Shown here: positions 34,160 to 47,272 of the stretch, in pieces
Layout of the letters: the number at the start of each line of letters is the position of its first letter
Numbering within the stretch: position 1 is the stretch's first letter
Source: Flammula alnicola
Lineage: Eukaryota > Basidiomycota > Agaricomycetes > Agaricales > Strophariaceae
Direction of reading: 5' to 3'
Assembly: GCA_015499995.1 (NCBI GenBank)
Contig: JADNRV010000032.1
Span: 310,001 to 374,000, forward strand
Length of the DNA stretch: 64,000 nt
The notes under the pieces: model-generated
The model's input: the letters and a program-made list of their open reading frames with translations, nothing else
Database searches by the model: none
Told to the model about the DNA's origin: nothing
Translations under genes and position numbers: made by a program

Positions 34160-35300
34160 TCCCAGGTTTCTCTCTTGGTGTGTTCCTCGCTGTTTCAATG
34201 CCCTGCCCTGCCGTTTTGCTCGCTCGATGCCCAACTCTACCTTGCCAACTTCTTTCCTCCAACCTACACAAAGCAAAAATAGAGCTGCTCGGAAGAGCAT
34301 ACCACATAGACGTTCTGCATCCATCCGACTATCAACAAAACCGACACGAAACTGAAGCGAGGCGGACGTGGTGTTGAAATCCTCATCATCGACTCGACTT
34401 GACGTGGATGGACGGCTGGCTGGCTCTTCGTGGCTTTGTTATCGCTATCGCTATCGGCGTCCATACATCCATCGTCGTCATCCTCGAGGCAGAAAAGTAT
34501 TTGTATTCTTTCCTATTCTATTGTTTCGTCGCATCCTCCTTTTTTGTTTTTGCTCTCTCTCTCTCTTCCTCTCTTCTCTCTCGCGTTCTTTCACTCTGTT
34601 TTTTTGATAACTTCCCCCGTACATATATAATCTCTCCTCTTATTTGTCTTCTTTTACTTGCTTACTCTGCACGCCCTCGACTATACAGTTCCGTCGAGGA
34701 TCTGAATGCTAGCTCAAAAAAATTGTTGTTACTTTCTTGTTCGAAGTTTCTTGTTCTTGTTATTCGTAACTTTACTTTCCAACTTTCTTCTTGGTTTGCT
34801 TGCGCGTTGGTTGTTGGTTTAGATTGATTCAGGAGGACGTCGCCGCCAACGTCCACGCATGCACCACCACCACCACCAAAAGCTATTCATCGCTACCTGC
34901 GACTCGAAACACCATCCACCAACTCATCGCTAATGTCGATGTCGGTACCGACTCCTACCTGGCCCTGCTATCATGGCCCGCCGGCGTACCTCGACTCGGA
35001 GCTGAGAGCTCGTCGAGTCGGCGCGTCGTGGCCCTGGGCGACCACTCCTGCAGCCCTGCTCCTGCCGGCTTCCATCCACCATCGCGACAAACCAAAATCA
35101 AAAGATGGCCTGCTGCTGTCCCTCGGCATGGCACGGCTGCACCTCCTCTCGACGACCGCGAGCGAGCACGTCGACCCAAGATCGCCACTGCACATTGCGG
35201 TGTAATATAGATTTTTTTTCTCTTCCTCTCTTGTCTATTTCTCTTGTTTTATCGATTTCTCTATTTCTCTATTTCTCTCATCCTCATCCTCATCTCATGT
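34160..35300. other. 3' flank of Sfp1-like gene, pyrimidine-rich
   Basis: Long C/T-rich tracts (about 34545-34600 and 35215-35300). The open frame 34791-35210 shows no motif and I do not call it a gene. Confidence 0.5.
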
Positions 35301-38300
35301 GATATATACAATATCGCCCTCTCTATGTTCTACTACTATTTCTATCTCTGCTTTTGCTTTCCAGGTCCCGCCTAGAGCCGTTCTATTTGCCTATTACCTA
35401 TCCTGCACTACATAGTATAAAAACCGTACCACATATATGCAGTACAGTATAATTCACTACTACTAAACCCACCTTATTTACTATTTTACTCCCTTTTCTT
35501 TCTCTGTCTCCAGTTTCTGCTCTATATAAATTTAATCTACGGTTCCTGCCAATGTGTAATTTTGTCATATAGTGCGCTTATACAGTAAACGTTCCACGTT
35601 CATTACCACAGCCGCTAGCTTGCTTGCCAAGTCGTACATACGCATAGTACGCATAGTACGCATATGCATGTGCACGCAATGAATCTACGAGTCGAACTGG
35701 CTTGCATACCAATTATACGATTGTATGGGTTGATGAAACCTTGACGATAATTCCGAGAAGGTCGTGGGCTGGGAGCTGGTGGCTCCTGGTGGCTGCGCGA
35801 TTGATATTCACGGAGGCTCCACCGAGGTCGGCGTTGCAAGTCCATTGGCAGGACTCTAAATTGTACGTTGCGTATGGATTGGCTGGCCATACGGGCTTGG
35901 GTGGAATTCGTGATTTCGCCGTGACGCTGATGCGTTCCTAAAAAAAAAAATGGATGACTTGGTATTGTGCTGTGGTACATCATACACATGTCATAGCACA
36001 GATGTTGTCGTGATGTTGGGTTACATATTTTCGGAACAGCCGGCTATGTCATCATGATCCATCCCTCTTGTGGCGGCGAAGAACACCTTGTGCGGGAAAT
36101 GGGTAAGATCGGCCGTGTTGCGTGTTCGTGTCCGAGTTGATTGGTGTTGCATGGAAATGTATATGCGTTCTACGTACGAAATCGTCTACCCAGGGTTCAT
36201 AGGCATGTAGGGCGCAGTTTACTCTGTCCTGCGTCTGCTGTATTCTAGAATTCAAACCTGGAGCACTTGTAGATACGTTAACGTTGAGCTCAAATATATC
36301 CCTATCTCTGGTATGTTTTCCCCTGCAGAAAACGAATTGCTGCGCCATGTGCCATCGCTACGATAATTATAACATACGATTCGAAACACTCAATTGAAGG
36401 GGGGCATGTAAATCTCACCTAAAAATATGCGCGTTCCATGCATCTGTTCACCCTACGCATGCGTGTAGTTCGCCTCCCTGCCCAGCCTTGAGGGGGGTGG
36501 GCTCACAGCGAGTCCGACGTCGGAACTTCACCATGGAGTGTGAAGCGATACCTATACCAGGATATTTTGTTCAGGCGCTTAAATGTTTTATTCAGCATCG
36601 CGCGTCCAATCCAGGGCTCCGCGCAGGCGCCCAAGTGGCACAGGATCCATACGATCATGATCGTATTGCACCATATGTTGCACCGACGCAATGTGCACAG
36701 TATCAGTGCTCCTCAGGCTATTAATGTGCAAGGGTTTGACATGGGCCCACTGTTATATTTAGCAGGTAGGCAGGTAGAATGCGCCGACACTTCTTTGGGG
36801 TGCCAGTATTGGCCTTTTGGATAGGGATCAACATATTCCATTAATAACATTTGTATAGGACAGAAATGGCCTGTTCACCTTTCGGAGTCTCCCAAGTTTT
36901 CTTCCCAAGCTCGTGTTCATTTCAGCTGCTGCTTTCAGAATGTGAATACTGCGCCAGTTCAGTTCAGCCTCGCCGAGTTCTAAGCCAAATGAGTAATGCG
37001 ATGAGTAATTAGTACTCAAGGTGGTATGTTTTTCCGACTTGGCCTAGCAGTGCGTACCCACACATTCCCCTTGGACGAGTGCTCACTCAGCCTCAAAAGC
37101 ATACACAAATGCGAATCCCATCGAGAAGCATTGAGACGTATGCCTCATGCCCGGAAGTTGCACATAAATTTAGAGCTGTTGGCTAGAGTTTCTCCCATGT
37201 CGCCCACGAACCCCTCCTCTGCTTCGCGCGGTTATAGTGCTTCCATTTCGGTTGATGTCGCGGCACTGGAAGCTGTCCTTGAAATTACGGTAGGACGAGA
37301 CATCGTTCACCCCCCAGAATCGTCCGACTTTGAGGGTTAACGGTGAAATTGATGCGAACCTGCAGCATTCGTAAAATAGAAAGAGCCTATTCAATACGAT
37401 TGAATGGGATTACTTCAGTATCCGTACCGGGAGGTTGTATCAGCGTGAACGCGTGGGGCGGTCAATTGCGCTGTGGGTATGCCTGCACCGGCTGCACAAA
37501 GTACTCACGGATCTCAGCCTCGGAGGAAGTGTAGCGGAGCATGACGATGCTTCCGTACCCAGCGGGAAATACCGCCTCGAGGTCGTACACGCTGATGGTC
37601 GGTGGCATCAGATGTGCTGCTAAAACGAGAGGACCATGGGAAGCGTAGCATAGCTCGGGGAAAGGCTGAGAAGCCAATGTCGAGAAAGAGGGGTTGGAGC
37701 GGTGATTATGTTATGCTTCAGGTATTACTGGCGGTGGCCTGCACGGAACGGGGCACAAGGCGGTGAGGGTAAGCTGGTTTGGGTTGGAAGTTTGATCTCA
37801 GGATATGCGTCCCCGGTCCAATTCATTCAACCTGGAAAATAGTGAGCCGGGTTGAACTCCAAAGATGTCAATAGAATGCCACTAACTGAATGCGAGAATT
37901 ACTTTAATGATACATATATAGATAAAGTTGGATTCATTTATTACTAGTCTTGAGAACGTCGGCCTGATTATAGAGGTGTAATTGTTCGTCGGAGTTGTGA
38001 GCTGTCAACAGAATGCTTCAGAGATGTGGAACCTGGTAATTTGTGAGGACTGTTTTCCGTGCTTGGACGAACCTGAAACTGCAGGTTACCAAATCATGCA
38101 CATGTGCTAGTATACGCGCCACATGAAAACCAGGACCCTGAAGAACGGAGTGCGAAAGAGTCTCTATGAGTGTCTCAAACAAGCGAGAGGGTTGTCGACT
38201 TTGAAGAGGAGTGGGACGATACCTTCAAATAGGAGATAAAAGGGCTTTGAAGCATATTCCGGAATTGCACAACAATTCAACCTTCCCGACATATTGTATG

Positions 38301-40980
38301 AAAGCTTGCCACCCAATATTCAATAATGGCGTCGACAAGGACATTGTACTGTTACGCAGGTTAGGCTCAGAGCAACGTATCCTTGGTTTGTTATCTTTAA
38401 TTGTCTTGTTTTCTTGATACGAAACGCAGTGCGTTGAGACGGCCTGACTGCATTTAAGATCAGTTTATGTAGAAAGTTCCCATCAAAGTGTGGCGCACTC
38501 TGGAGGTATTTAATTCCGATTTATGAACTTTGCGTTTAGTTGCTATCTCGACGTAAAAATTTGAGGGCTCGAATCCTCGATGTTCTAGATGACTCCATAC
38601 CCAACCAGTACATATTGCACGCAACTTCGAGAAGGCTTTAGAGGAGGCTCGGCTTGAAGCGTAGTTAATCCTTGGCATTCAGCAGCCGCGGCTCGGGGGC
38701 GGAGACGCATTTGGGCGAAGATAGCTCTTGGGAGTCGGAATCGGTCTGTAAAGGCTAAAGTATTTGCAGCCAAACCGCGCTCGTAAGCATACAACCGAAC
38801 GTTCAATTATATAGCAAGGCCTTCCACGTGCTTTGATGCATAACGGAGGACACGACGACCTAAGTACGACGACGCGTCATCCATTAGATGTAGCAAGCAT
38901 CATATGGCAATATGCGCAGTCTTGTCAACGGGTCGCAAAGTCTCACAATGGGTATCCAGGCTTTCTTCACCCGCACCGAAAATCAGATGCTTGGATAGAA
39001 AACGCAATGATTATTTACGACACCTTGCTCTTCGTGGCCGTCATGATCACTTCCCTCAAGTTGTGATTTCCTTAAGGCGAAAAAGATAGGTTTAATTATA
39101 ATGAGAATACCAAATACCCGCCTTGCGACACCCGCCGCTGGCTGGATCTCCGAAAGGACACGGCTTGACTCGGCTAGGGGTTGATGGATGACGAAGAGAA
39201 ACTACATAACCCGTTCATTCTTCACCCGTCCATGGAACTGAGACGGAAGCCTACAATATTCCATTGGCGTCATTTCATATCCTTTTGTACGGAGATGTTT
39301 AACGTGTGTAACGTATGGTTAGGAGGTCATGCCATGGTGTGGACGGCGAGTCGGGGGCGAGGAGGCAAGTTGTCGGAATTTTTATCCCCATACAACAAAC
39401 ACAAATACGGACAAACACAGTCACTCATTCGGGCGCCGTTGATTCCGAGTCCCGGTTTCAACGATTACGTTTGACGCCCGGGAGACCCAGTTTTTCTAGG
39501 TAGTGGGAATATGGAGTCGTCACGCGAGCTGGAGGGATTTCTTGAGAATCGATTAGTTTTGTAAGTTCAAGGTTTCTTTCCATACCTCCGGGAAGTTTTA
39601 CAACCATTTTGCTTAAGCTTTTGACATAGAATTACGTTGTTCATTTGCACCCCATTCCAGAGGCTGCGGACTGATTGAATGTCTTGGAAACGAAATGATT
39701 TACTATCCTGCCGACCTTTTCCGGACGTGGACTCATGCACGTAGTGTCTTTATCGACCTATGTTTCATCCGTTCCTATGAATCCTATCATATTATTGCCT
39801 TTGGGGATAGTAACCGGTAAGTACTAAGTATTAAGTCAGGTTGAAGACATGTGGCCGCGTGCCTAAAACTTTCAGAACCACAGAAGCAAAACAGCGATTT
39901 TCAAGGACTTCAGGGTGTCCTCGTTCAGCCATCTAGAATGGTCGCGTTTATGGGGTTGTTCGAGAAGTCCTTGATATGAATCTTTGATGCCACAACGTCC
40001 TGGTTTCCGTTGCTTGAAAAGGGGGAGACTAGCACTCATAATTCTTGGTTTAATCCCTCAATAAATGAAAGAAATACATGCCTCAACCATTCGTACTTAG
40101 AAAATCTTTATTTCCTCAGGGGTCATGCAAAGAAATACTTTCTCCGAGAGTGTGGCGTAACATTTTTGTAACACCAAATAAAGCCACAATGAATGACACA
40201 CCTCTTTTTTTGCCTATCTTAAGACAAAACTGCGCTTTTAAGGAGCTTGGGAGCCTTGTATGCTGTACCACACACTAATCCAAAGGCCGAAGGAACCCTC
40301 TACACCCGCGACGAGTTTTAATGCCATCAAGACGTGGTGTCGATGTGGATCCAGGAACCATTCCATAATGGGGCAAACACTGATGGACATGTGTTCACAT
40401 TTCGCCGTGGATTTTCCCCGTTCGGTGACCTCCGTCGGCAAAGAAAGGCATCCTTCATTCCAGTGGCCAATTTTGAATTCAATCTTGGGATCGAGAGTTC
40501 GCCTCCTCAGCTATGTGGCCGTCACTGAGCTGCATGAAAGGTGAAACCTAAGGGCAACGCTGATGGGCAGAAGAGATTTTCCGTTGCATTAGCTGACGCC
40601 GTTCCCATGCTGAGTTGACAGCCGGGGCATAGGAGATGAGCCAGAATGGGCTGGGGAGCTTGAGAGTCGACGCGATGTCGGTTTACGCCCGCAGACGGCC
40701 GCAGAATACCTAGAGTCATGGAGAAATCTATAACAATGACAGATCGTAAGAGATTTAGCGAACAGATGATTGATCAAGGTTATAGGTACGTACTCGATGA
40801 GTTACCAAAAGACCATTCAATTAGAACAAATTTTGGCACTCACATCGGCGCTGGTAGTAATCATGAAGGTACAGCACGAGATAGAGTCAATCAAGACAAA
40901 AAAGAATCAATCGATCCCTGAATCAATCCTTGGCCACGCCAGTCCAAAAGCATCGTAAGTAACCGCCAAGTCACAGAACG
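35301..40980. other. Gene-poor region, about 5.7 kb
   Basis: No gene model could be supported on either strand. Minus-strand stretches near 36052-36348 and 37170-37677 are somewhat protein-like (for example VYDLEAVFPAGYGSIVMLRY near 37550) but I recognise no family and could not splice them. They may be decayed genes. No tRNA or rRNA seen. Confidence 0.5.
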
Positions 40981-41440
40981 CAGTGTTGTCAAGGTCAGTC
41001 AATAACGGTCAAACTTTGACCGTCAATGATCGACCGTCAGTAAGCTGACCCGGTCAGTCAAATTATTGACTGGTCAGTGACTCTTTTTATGATATTAACG
41101 GCGTAGATGCATGTCTGCCCCATTTTTTGACAGAATATTGTTCCTAACGACAATAGTTCCATATTGCAGACATCTTTTTATCCGTCAAGTTCAATTTCCG
41201 GCCTTCTTTCGAAATTCTCCATGAAATCAATAATATAATAATAGTAATTCATAATTTTTTTGTCATTTCAATCGAGCCTCAGCTCGCCGTTTCCTCAATG
41301 TTGCCTGGGGTCGAGATTTTAGTCAGCCAGTCCGGTATCTTCAATCACGGTCAGTAGGGTCAGTTGTTGACCATTGACTCTGACCGTACTGACTGACTAG
41401 TATTGACTGACGCCGTCAGACGGCGTCAATGACAACACTG
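40981..41440. mobile_element. hAT-type MITE (460 bp)
   Basis: Ends cagtgttgtca and tgacaacactg are inverted repeats. The 8 bp outside are acagaacg (left) and t-cagaacg (right, 41441-41448), a 7/8 match to an 8-bp target duplication, the hAT signature. Sub-terminal regions are packed with gtcagtca/tgactgac motifs in both orientations, as in transposase-binding regions. No coding capacity. Confidence 0.82.
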
Positions 41441-41870
41441 TCAGAACGTAGTTCACCCGTACAAAATCTTTTTACGTTGACGGATGCAGAGCGTAATCGC
41501 ATTGAACTGAAGATGAAAACCTGGTTGGATATTTCATGCATCAGCGCCAGAGAAATTCTTGTCTTGCTACTTAACTTCGGTAAGCGCTCAAGCGCTCATG
41601 GCCGAACGTTAGAGCTTATTCTGGTCGCTCGATATTCGAGAATCAACACCAGTCTGACTTGGCGCCTTAAGCCGCATTTATAGGAGAGTTATCAAGCAAT
41701 GAAAGCGGTGCGGCGGGGTGAGATTGGCGAGGAGAAGGAAAAAGAATGGCCTCAATAGAGGCTTCAGGCTTAAGTACCATATGTCATCGGTTGTGGACCC
41801 AAGAGGGATATCCACATTGACGATAGATCGTGGTATATGTATTCCATCTCTCGAATTACAATAAATAAAT

Positions 41871-43072
41871 TTAAATATTGCGTGTATGTCTGTAAATATC
41901 AGCGCTCAAACTTACATATCGCGGCGGATGCTCTGTGTTGCGAGTATTCGGATGAACATCACTGCTTCCAACACGAGGAGCACAAAGGGACTGTGGGGGA
42001 GTGAGACTGCGTGGTGGTTTAGATGCGGGTAGTCGACTGGCCATCAGTAGTTCTAAGAACGTCCCAACAGGGCCTCCTTGATTGCTTCCAGAATGAGTTG
42101 GCTGCGTCCTAATGTCGAACGGCGCAACTCTGGATTTAGAGGCGCGGTCATCTCTCTTCCCGAAGCCTGTCAAGAAAACAAGACAATCATCGTGGATCAA
42201 GCAAATTAGTTACCGGAATAAATTAAACATGGAGGAGAAATGGACGACTACCTTTCCAACCTTGCAAAATAGAAGAGAAAAAACGCCGTCTGCGATTCAA
42301 TAGGCAGAAGACGATAATCAAAATCAAAACAACACCAACAACGGCACCTCCTTCAATAGCACCCAAGCGGGCAGTAGATTTAGAGTCGGGAGAAGATGGC
42401 AAAGAAGGACTGGGCAGAGAAGAAGAACTAGGCAGAGAAAGCGAAGAAGTGGTGGAAGAAGAATTTAAAGAAGGCTGAGAGAAAGGCGACTCCGTCGTCC
42501 CAGGGGAAAGAGTTTCAGACGTTTGCGGCAATACCGGAATGCTGCTCTGATTTGTTGTGGTTGAAGTGAGGGCTGGAGATGACGCCGAGGGTGCAAATCT
42601 ACCCACATTCCCCGTTGCGGAAGAGTCCGCTGCGATGATCTCAATAAAGTCTATAGAGTAGGTTGCATCATGTACAAGAGTCGTGATGATGAGTGTGTGG
42701 GAGTCATTTGTCCGTAGTGTTTTCGACTGGAAATATCGTTGTTGAAATCGAAAGCCCGTGGAAGGCGGATTGCCAATAAATGTTACCGCCGGACCGCCAT
42801 CGATACTGTACGCCGACTGTGGAGGTGGACCACCAGCGGAGATGGTACCAAAAACACCAATGCTGGAACCTGTGAATTCGAGGTAAATGAATAAATTGCT
42901 CTGACAGAAATGCACACTTACCACCGTTGAATGTTATTTTCGCTGTAGCTCCCGCCTCACTCGTAAACATTGAGGTTTTACGATGCTCTCCAGTGGTTCC
43001 ACCTTGCCGCCACCCGGTATTAGAAGAATAGATAATAATGGGATCACGGTCGTCGAGTATTGAGACGCTCAT
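41871..43072 (-). CDS. Jelly-roll domain, single-TM surface protein (copy B, intact)
   Basis: Model complement(join(41871..42166,42252..42869,42922..43072)), 354 aa, divisible by three. The N-terminal beta-rich domain resembles the galactose-binding-like/jelly-roll fold common in agaricomycete membrane proteins (DRDPIIIYSS, GSSIGVFGTI, QSAYSIDGG, SHTLIITT, DFIEIIAADS). A Ser/Thr/Pro-rich stalk follows, probably O-glycosylated, then one membrane helix at about residues 225-241 (GAVVGVVLILIIVFCLLN), a basic stop-transfer RRRR and a cytoplasmic tail with PPRY near the end. No classical signal peptide, so the helix probably acts as signal anchor. The tail extends about 14 residues beyond the stop position of copy A. 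Function unknown. Confidence 0.85.
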
Positions 43073-44146
43073 TGGAAGTTTAGATTCCAGAGAGGAAAGA
43101 GAGAAAAAAGATGAGCACTCGGTACCGTACCGCTGTGCAGGTTCCTTCCTGTCCCAGAAGCGCTAAGAAACATTTGGGCCTTGGATATTTATTATGGCAG
43201 GCTCGAACGGCGGGAGCTCGAGTCCAGTGATTGGTATGATCAAAAGCCAACGCAATGGACCAATTGGGGGTGCCATTCGAAGTCGCCGCTGGCTTTGATC
43301 AAGTAATATTTTTCCGCGCTGCGCCATGCTTCACTGGATCTGATGTTGAAGCCGTCGTTTGTTCTACTTTAAGTAAGTCGGTTGGTCTCAACTGCCTTCT
43401 AGTCGCGCTGTGGTCCGGCTCACTCTCACAACTGCTACCAACGGGTGGGTGCTTTACCCAGCCATCCTGGAACTCGCCATTGTCGATGATTTGGCACTGG
43501 TTGCATGCTGGATGAAGAATGGGAATGTATCGAAAGCCCCAAGTGTAATATAAGCGTTCGAAGTGTCGAGTGTCGGCATACTAATGGCAGATGACTCTCC
43601 TGCGAGTATCCAATGATTCACCGAACTGCCGGAAGAACTTGAAACTCGAATAACTGATGCGTCGATGTTCAAGAATCAGGGCAGATATAACTTGGCATGC
43701 TGAAGATGGAGTTTAGCGCCCAGAGAACGCCGATATATCTTGAATTCAAGGGTGCGATGCAAGTCCTTCCGAAATTTCAACGAGTTTACATTCTGCTCGC
43801 TGTATCTGACTGGGAAGGATATACAACTAATTTGGAAGAGCAGAATCTGGATTCCAGACGCAGAACAGTCCAAGGTAACTTTGCGTGTAGTCATCTGCAA
43901 GTTCAGAGAACGTCGTAGAGGCGAGGTGAGATGGATCCATCGCCAGGTCGTTCCTGCATTTGCAAGGAAAGAGAATCGCTAATGTCCGATAACATTCGCA
44001 GTCGATCGATTAATCGTAGGAGTATTGAGACCACTGGAACCGGCATATCCCTTCACTCGGGTTTGGATCGGCGAATCATAACAGTCGTGAGGAGCGACGT
44101 GCAGGAAATGAGAGATGGAAGCTGATGGAAGGAACTGGGTCGTGAA
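43073..44146. other. Intergenic part of duplicated segment B
   Basis: Upstream region of the jelly-roll gene and 3' flank of TAF11. The minus-strand open stretch 43676-43900 is partly shared with copy A; no family recognised. Confidence 0.5.
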
Positions 44147-45482
44147 TCATCGGACAAACAGCTTCTTAGCCCGTAAAGGCCTCGCAGCACCGACATGCCC
44201 CGTTTCTTCCTGGTAGGCCCTATAAGCTTCGCGCAGGTGATCAGGAGATAAAGGCCCGCTCTCGCCTCGCCTCGTCTGCACGGCGCGAGCTACAACGAAA
44301 ATAACACTTTAAGTCAGCAACATGGATGCAACATTGAACCCGGAGCAGAGATGAAAGGAAGAAATCTCCTGGGGCATCCATGCGTGCATGACAACGATCT
44401 CAAACACCAGCTGGTTCGAAAGTGGCTCACCTTTCTCGACGATCTCTCCAACAAAGACTTTAGAAAAGCCGGCGATTATTTGTGCCACGGGCTGTGAAAC
44501 TTGTTGACCAAGGGTTTGTTGGATGACCTGTACCACAACGGGGTTGAAATCTAGGAATATTGTGCTAAATTGACTAAAACAAGCCTGACCTTTCTCACTG
44601 CTTGCTTAGGCAATGCATGTCGCCTGTAAGCCTCGAAACGATCATACTGAGCAGGACTGAGATTGTCCATCAGCACTCTACGAAATCGAAAATATCAGTA
44701 TATCAAAGTAGGATTCGGAAAAACGACTATCTCACGCACTTCAAATTATCCTTCGAGTGACTTTGCCACGAGAGTTGCGCTGAGTAGTCATCGTCTGCCA
44801 TCGCGGGCAACAACTCGTCATCAGCCTCCGCCTCTTCGTCAACGCCCAATGTCCCAGATCGGCCACTCGTAGGCGGTGGCTGAGCAAGACTTCCGGAAGG
44901 CAAAATGAGGCCTGCAGTGATGTCTGGTATCGGTGTGCCGCGTTGGGAGCCGACAATACCTCCAGCTCCCATGAGGGCGGGGTCAATGACGGAGGCCGAT
45001 GTCATGACCGCGTCCTGATTCTGCACAGGTGTAGACGCTGACTGATCACCCTGTACAGCTGATGTTGATGTGGTTTCTTCTGTCCCCAAAGTGCCGCCAC
45101 TACCATTACCTGATGGCCCACCCATACTCGTCGACGGGCCTGCTCCCTCTTCACCCTCGCCTGAACTTGAACCGGGCATTGCCCAGTGTACCCGAGGATA
45201 TTGCGCATTGGCATTGGGAGTCCCGAACGATGCGGGTGTTGTCGTTGAACTTGTACTAGCAGCATTGAACGTGTTCGTCACAAAAGGCCGGGGCGACAAT
45301 GCCCCCGCAACCGAAGCACCTCTCGGTTTCCGTCCCCGTTTTGCGCCAGTCGCAGACCCGCGTGGCCGTCCACGACCTACTGGGGTGGGTGTTGCAGGCT
45401 GACCCCGAGGTTTATAATGAGCTGGATTTGCGGAGAACATTGACTGCCCATTATTGGGTGGGGTGTAGTATGGGGTTGTCAT
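44147..45482 (-). CDS. TAF11: TFIID subunit TAF11
   Basis: Model complement(join(44147..44289,44431..44527,44590..44677,44740..45482)), 356 aa, divisible by three. The first about 247 residues are low-complexity (Ser/Thr/Gly/Pro) with basic AT-hook-like GRGRPRG and KRGRKPRG motifs. The conserved C-terminal TAFII28 histone fold follows: LSPAQYDRFEAYRRHALPK, VIQQTLGQQVSQPVAQIIAG, FSKVFVGEIVEKARAVQ and GPLSPDHLREAYRAYQEETG. In TFIID it pairs with TAF13 through the histone fold and helps recruit TBP to promoters. I start at the ATG at 45482 because the frame upstream begins only with a non-ATG codon. The last three exons are duplicated at 19433-19899. Confidence 0.93.
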
Positions 45483-45707
45483 CTTCGAGATATGACCTGA
45501 GCTTGAGCTTGAGCTGAGCGGTGGTGCCTTCAACGTTTCACAGGTACTTGTCAGAAATTGAGAAAGGACCGTAAACCTGGCGTAAACAAACCGTATTACG
45601 AAGGTAGCGAAGCCGACGACTACTGGGATAAATAAGTATAAATATTGACATCAAAACCTGAGCACTGCCACCGCAACTCGATGAACGTCGATGAGCAACT
45701 CCAGAGT

Positions 45708-47272
45708 CTAGCTAATACTAATAATGCAAAAGGATTGGATGCCCGCAACTCTATAAAAATATCGATACAAGCTCACGAGAGGAGTAATTAGACAACTCGA
45801 CAGCCTTATAATACATATTACAATAAATAAACTCATTTTCCCCGAGACGACTTCCTCCATTCTGAGTAACCAAGTCACTGCGCTCATGGGCTCAGTAAGA
45901 TGGTCGCCAGCAGCGATTTCTGGCGGAGCAGGCGAGGGCATGAGGATCTCCGCCTCCGGGCTTCCAAAACGAAACAAAGAGGTTTCAGACAGAAAAAGGA
46001 AGCAAGAAAGCGTGCAACGCACCCAAGCATCCGACGGAGGAGGTCGTCCAACGTGCCCTCTTTCATATCCTTCTCTTTCTTCATGTCCACTTTCATCAAC
46101 CGTAATTGTTCCAACAGCTCCTCGTGCTGCTCGAGCGCGTACCGGTGTTTCGCCTTCATCAGAAGGTACATGACCTTTGCTGGCGTACGTCCCAGAATCA
46201 AACCCGTCGTCTCGTTTAAATGGGTCTGTAGGTGGGTGGTAACACGTCAGAGGACGATGTGTAGCCTTCCTCTTCTTCGTTTTCAGGCGACGGGGTATGT
46301 TGGGCATGTAGCTGCGACGTTCGAGGCTGTCGTCGCTGACGGCCATTCGTCGTACCGCGCTTACTTCGCGCTGCCGAGAAATAATCGTCGCCGTCATCGA
46401 CTGCTTCAGAGGGCGTATGAGGTTCGACCTTGAATGTGTTAAAACCACTGGTATTAGGTAGTGACGCAGGAGGAGACACAACTACCGACGCAACTGGCGT
46501 AGAGGTACCCTGTGTTTGATCATCTCCCGCTCCGCGTTTCCGCTTCCGCGAGCCGCCTCTCCCTGGCGCAGGTGGTGAGATGCTGTGTTGCAACCGCATG
46601 TGTTTCGCAAGTGCGTCGGAACGTGTGAAGGACTTGTCGCATTCTAAGGGGAATTTAACAGTGGCACGATGAATGAGACGATCCAGACTTGCCTGGTAAA
46701 GGACAGATGAAAGGTTTCTCGCCGGTGTGCGAGCGGATGTGAGATATCAGGGCAAAACGAGATGTTTGTGGTAGTCCTCTCCGCAGGCATGTTGTCCATT
46801 CACAGGTGTAGTTTGATTTATGGACGCCAATGTGATCTGTGGAATAAGTCAACTCTATCGAATACATGTGAAATCGCAAGGTAGAAAGAGGGTATCTCTT
46901 TGGCTCAGCGCGCGTGCTGGTTCTGCCGTTCTATACCACCCATAGTTTCAATTTTCTGGATTGGAACAACTGCTTACCGTTATGAATATGATCAATTAGC
47001 GTTGGCAAATGTGTGAAAACCACCCCACAATCCTCCCATTGACACGTAACGGAGTCCTCCGTATCCAGACCTTCTGCGGTCAGTGAACTTTGCATGGGAG
47101 AGCCTGGGCGCGACGCAGATGCAGCATCTTCCGGATGTATTGCGCTGATGTTCGAAATATCTTCGGCGCCAGAAGAGTCGGAAAGCGAGGACGAAGGCGA
47201 TACAGCGACCGCCACAGGTGGCGGTGACGCTGGTTGAACGTTCTTGGCACGTCGTTGGGATCCTTTTGCCAT
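45708..47272 (-). CDS. C2H2 zinc-finger protein, INO80-complex Iec1-like
   Basis: Exons complement(45708..45960, 46023..46643, 46693..46836, 46978..47272), 1313 nt, or 1314 (437 aa) with one base restored near 46220-46235. Three C2H2 units: CQWEDCGVVFTHLPTLIDHI, then CEWTTCLRRG...SRFALISHIRSH with linker TGEKPFIC, then ECDKSFTRSDALAKHMR. A basic Lys/Arg patch and a C-terminal segment GRTPAKVMYLLMKAKHRYAL with a coiled-coil-like LEQLRLMKVDMKKEKDMKE follow. Fingers plus this MKAKHRYALE helix resemble fission-yeast Iec1, a subunit of the INO80 chromatin remodeller; this is from memory of the family. Intron 2 is of the GC-AG class. The last 50 or so codons are of doubtful coding quality, so the true stop could be earlier. 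Confidence 0.78.
46644..46692 (-). other. GC-AG intron in the Iec1-like gene
   Basis: On the minus strand the donor reads cag|gcaagt and the acceptor ccttag; 49 nt. Splicing joins ...FICPLP to ECDKSF across the third finger's first cysteine, so it is required for a complete finger. Confidence 0.8.

Larger units (their letters stand above)
41732..44605. repeat. Segmental duplication, copy B
   Basis: Same content and orientation as 17087-19899. Beyond 44605 this copy continues without a break into the rest of the TAF11 exon, so B is the ancestral arrangement and A is the derived fragment. Confidence 0.9.

Noticed and set aside
38555..38585. gggctcgaatcctcg resembling a tRNA T-arm/B box
   Set aside because: No matching acceptor, D-arm or anticodon arm could be folded around it on either strand.
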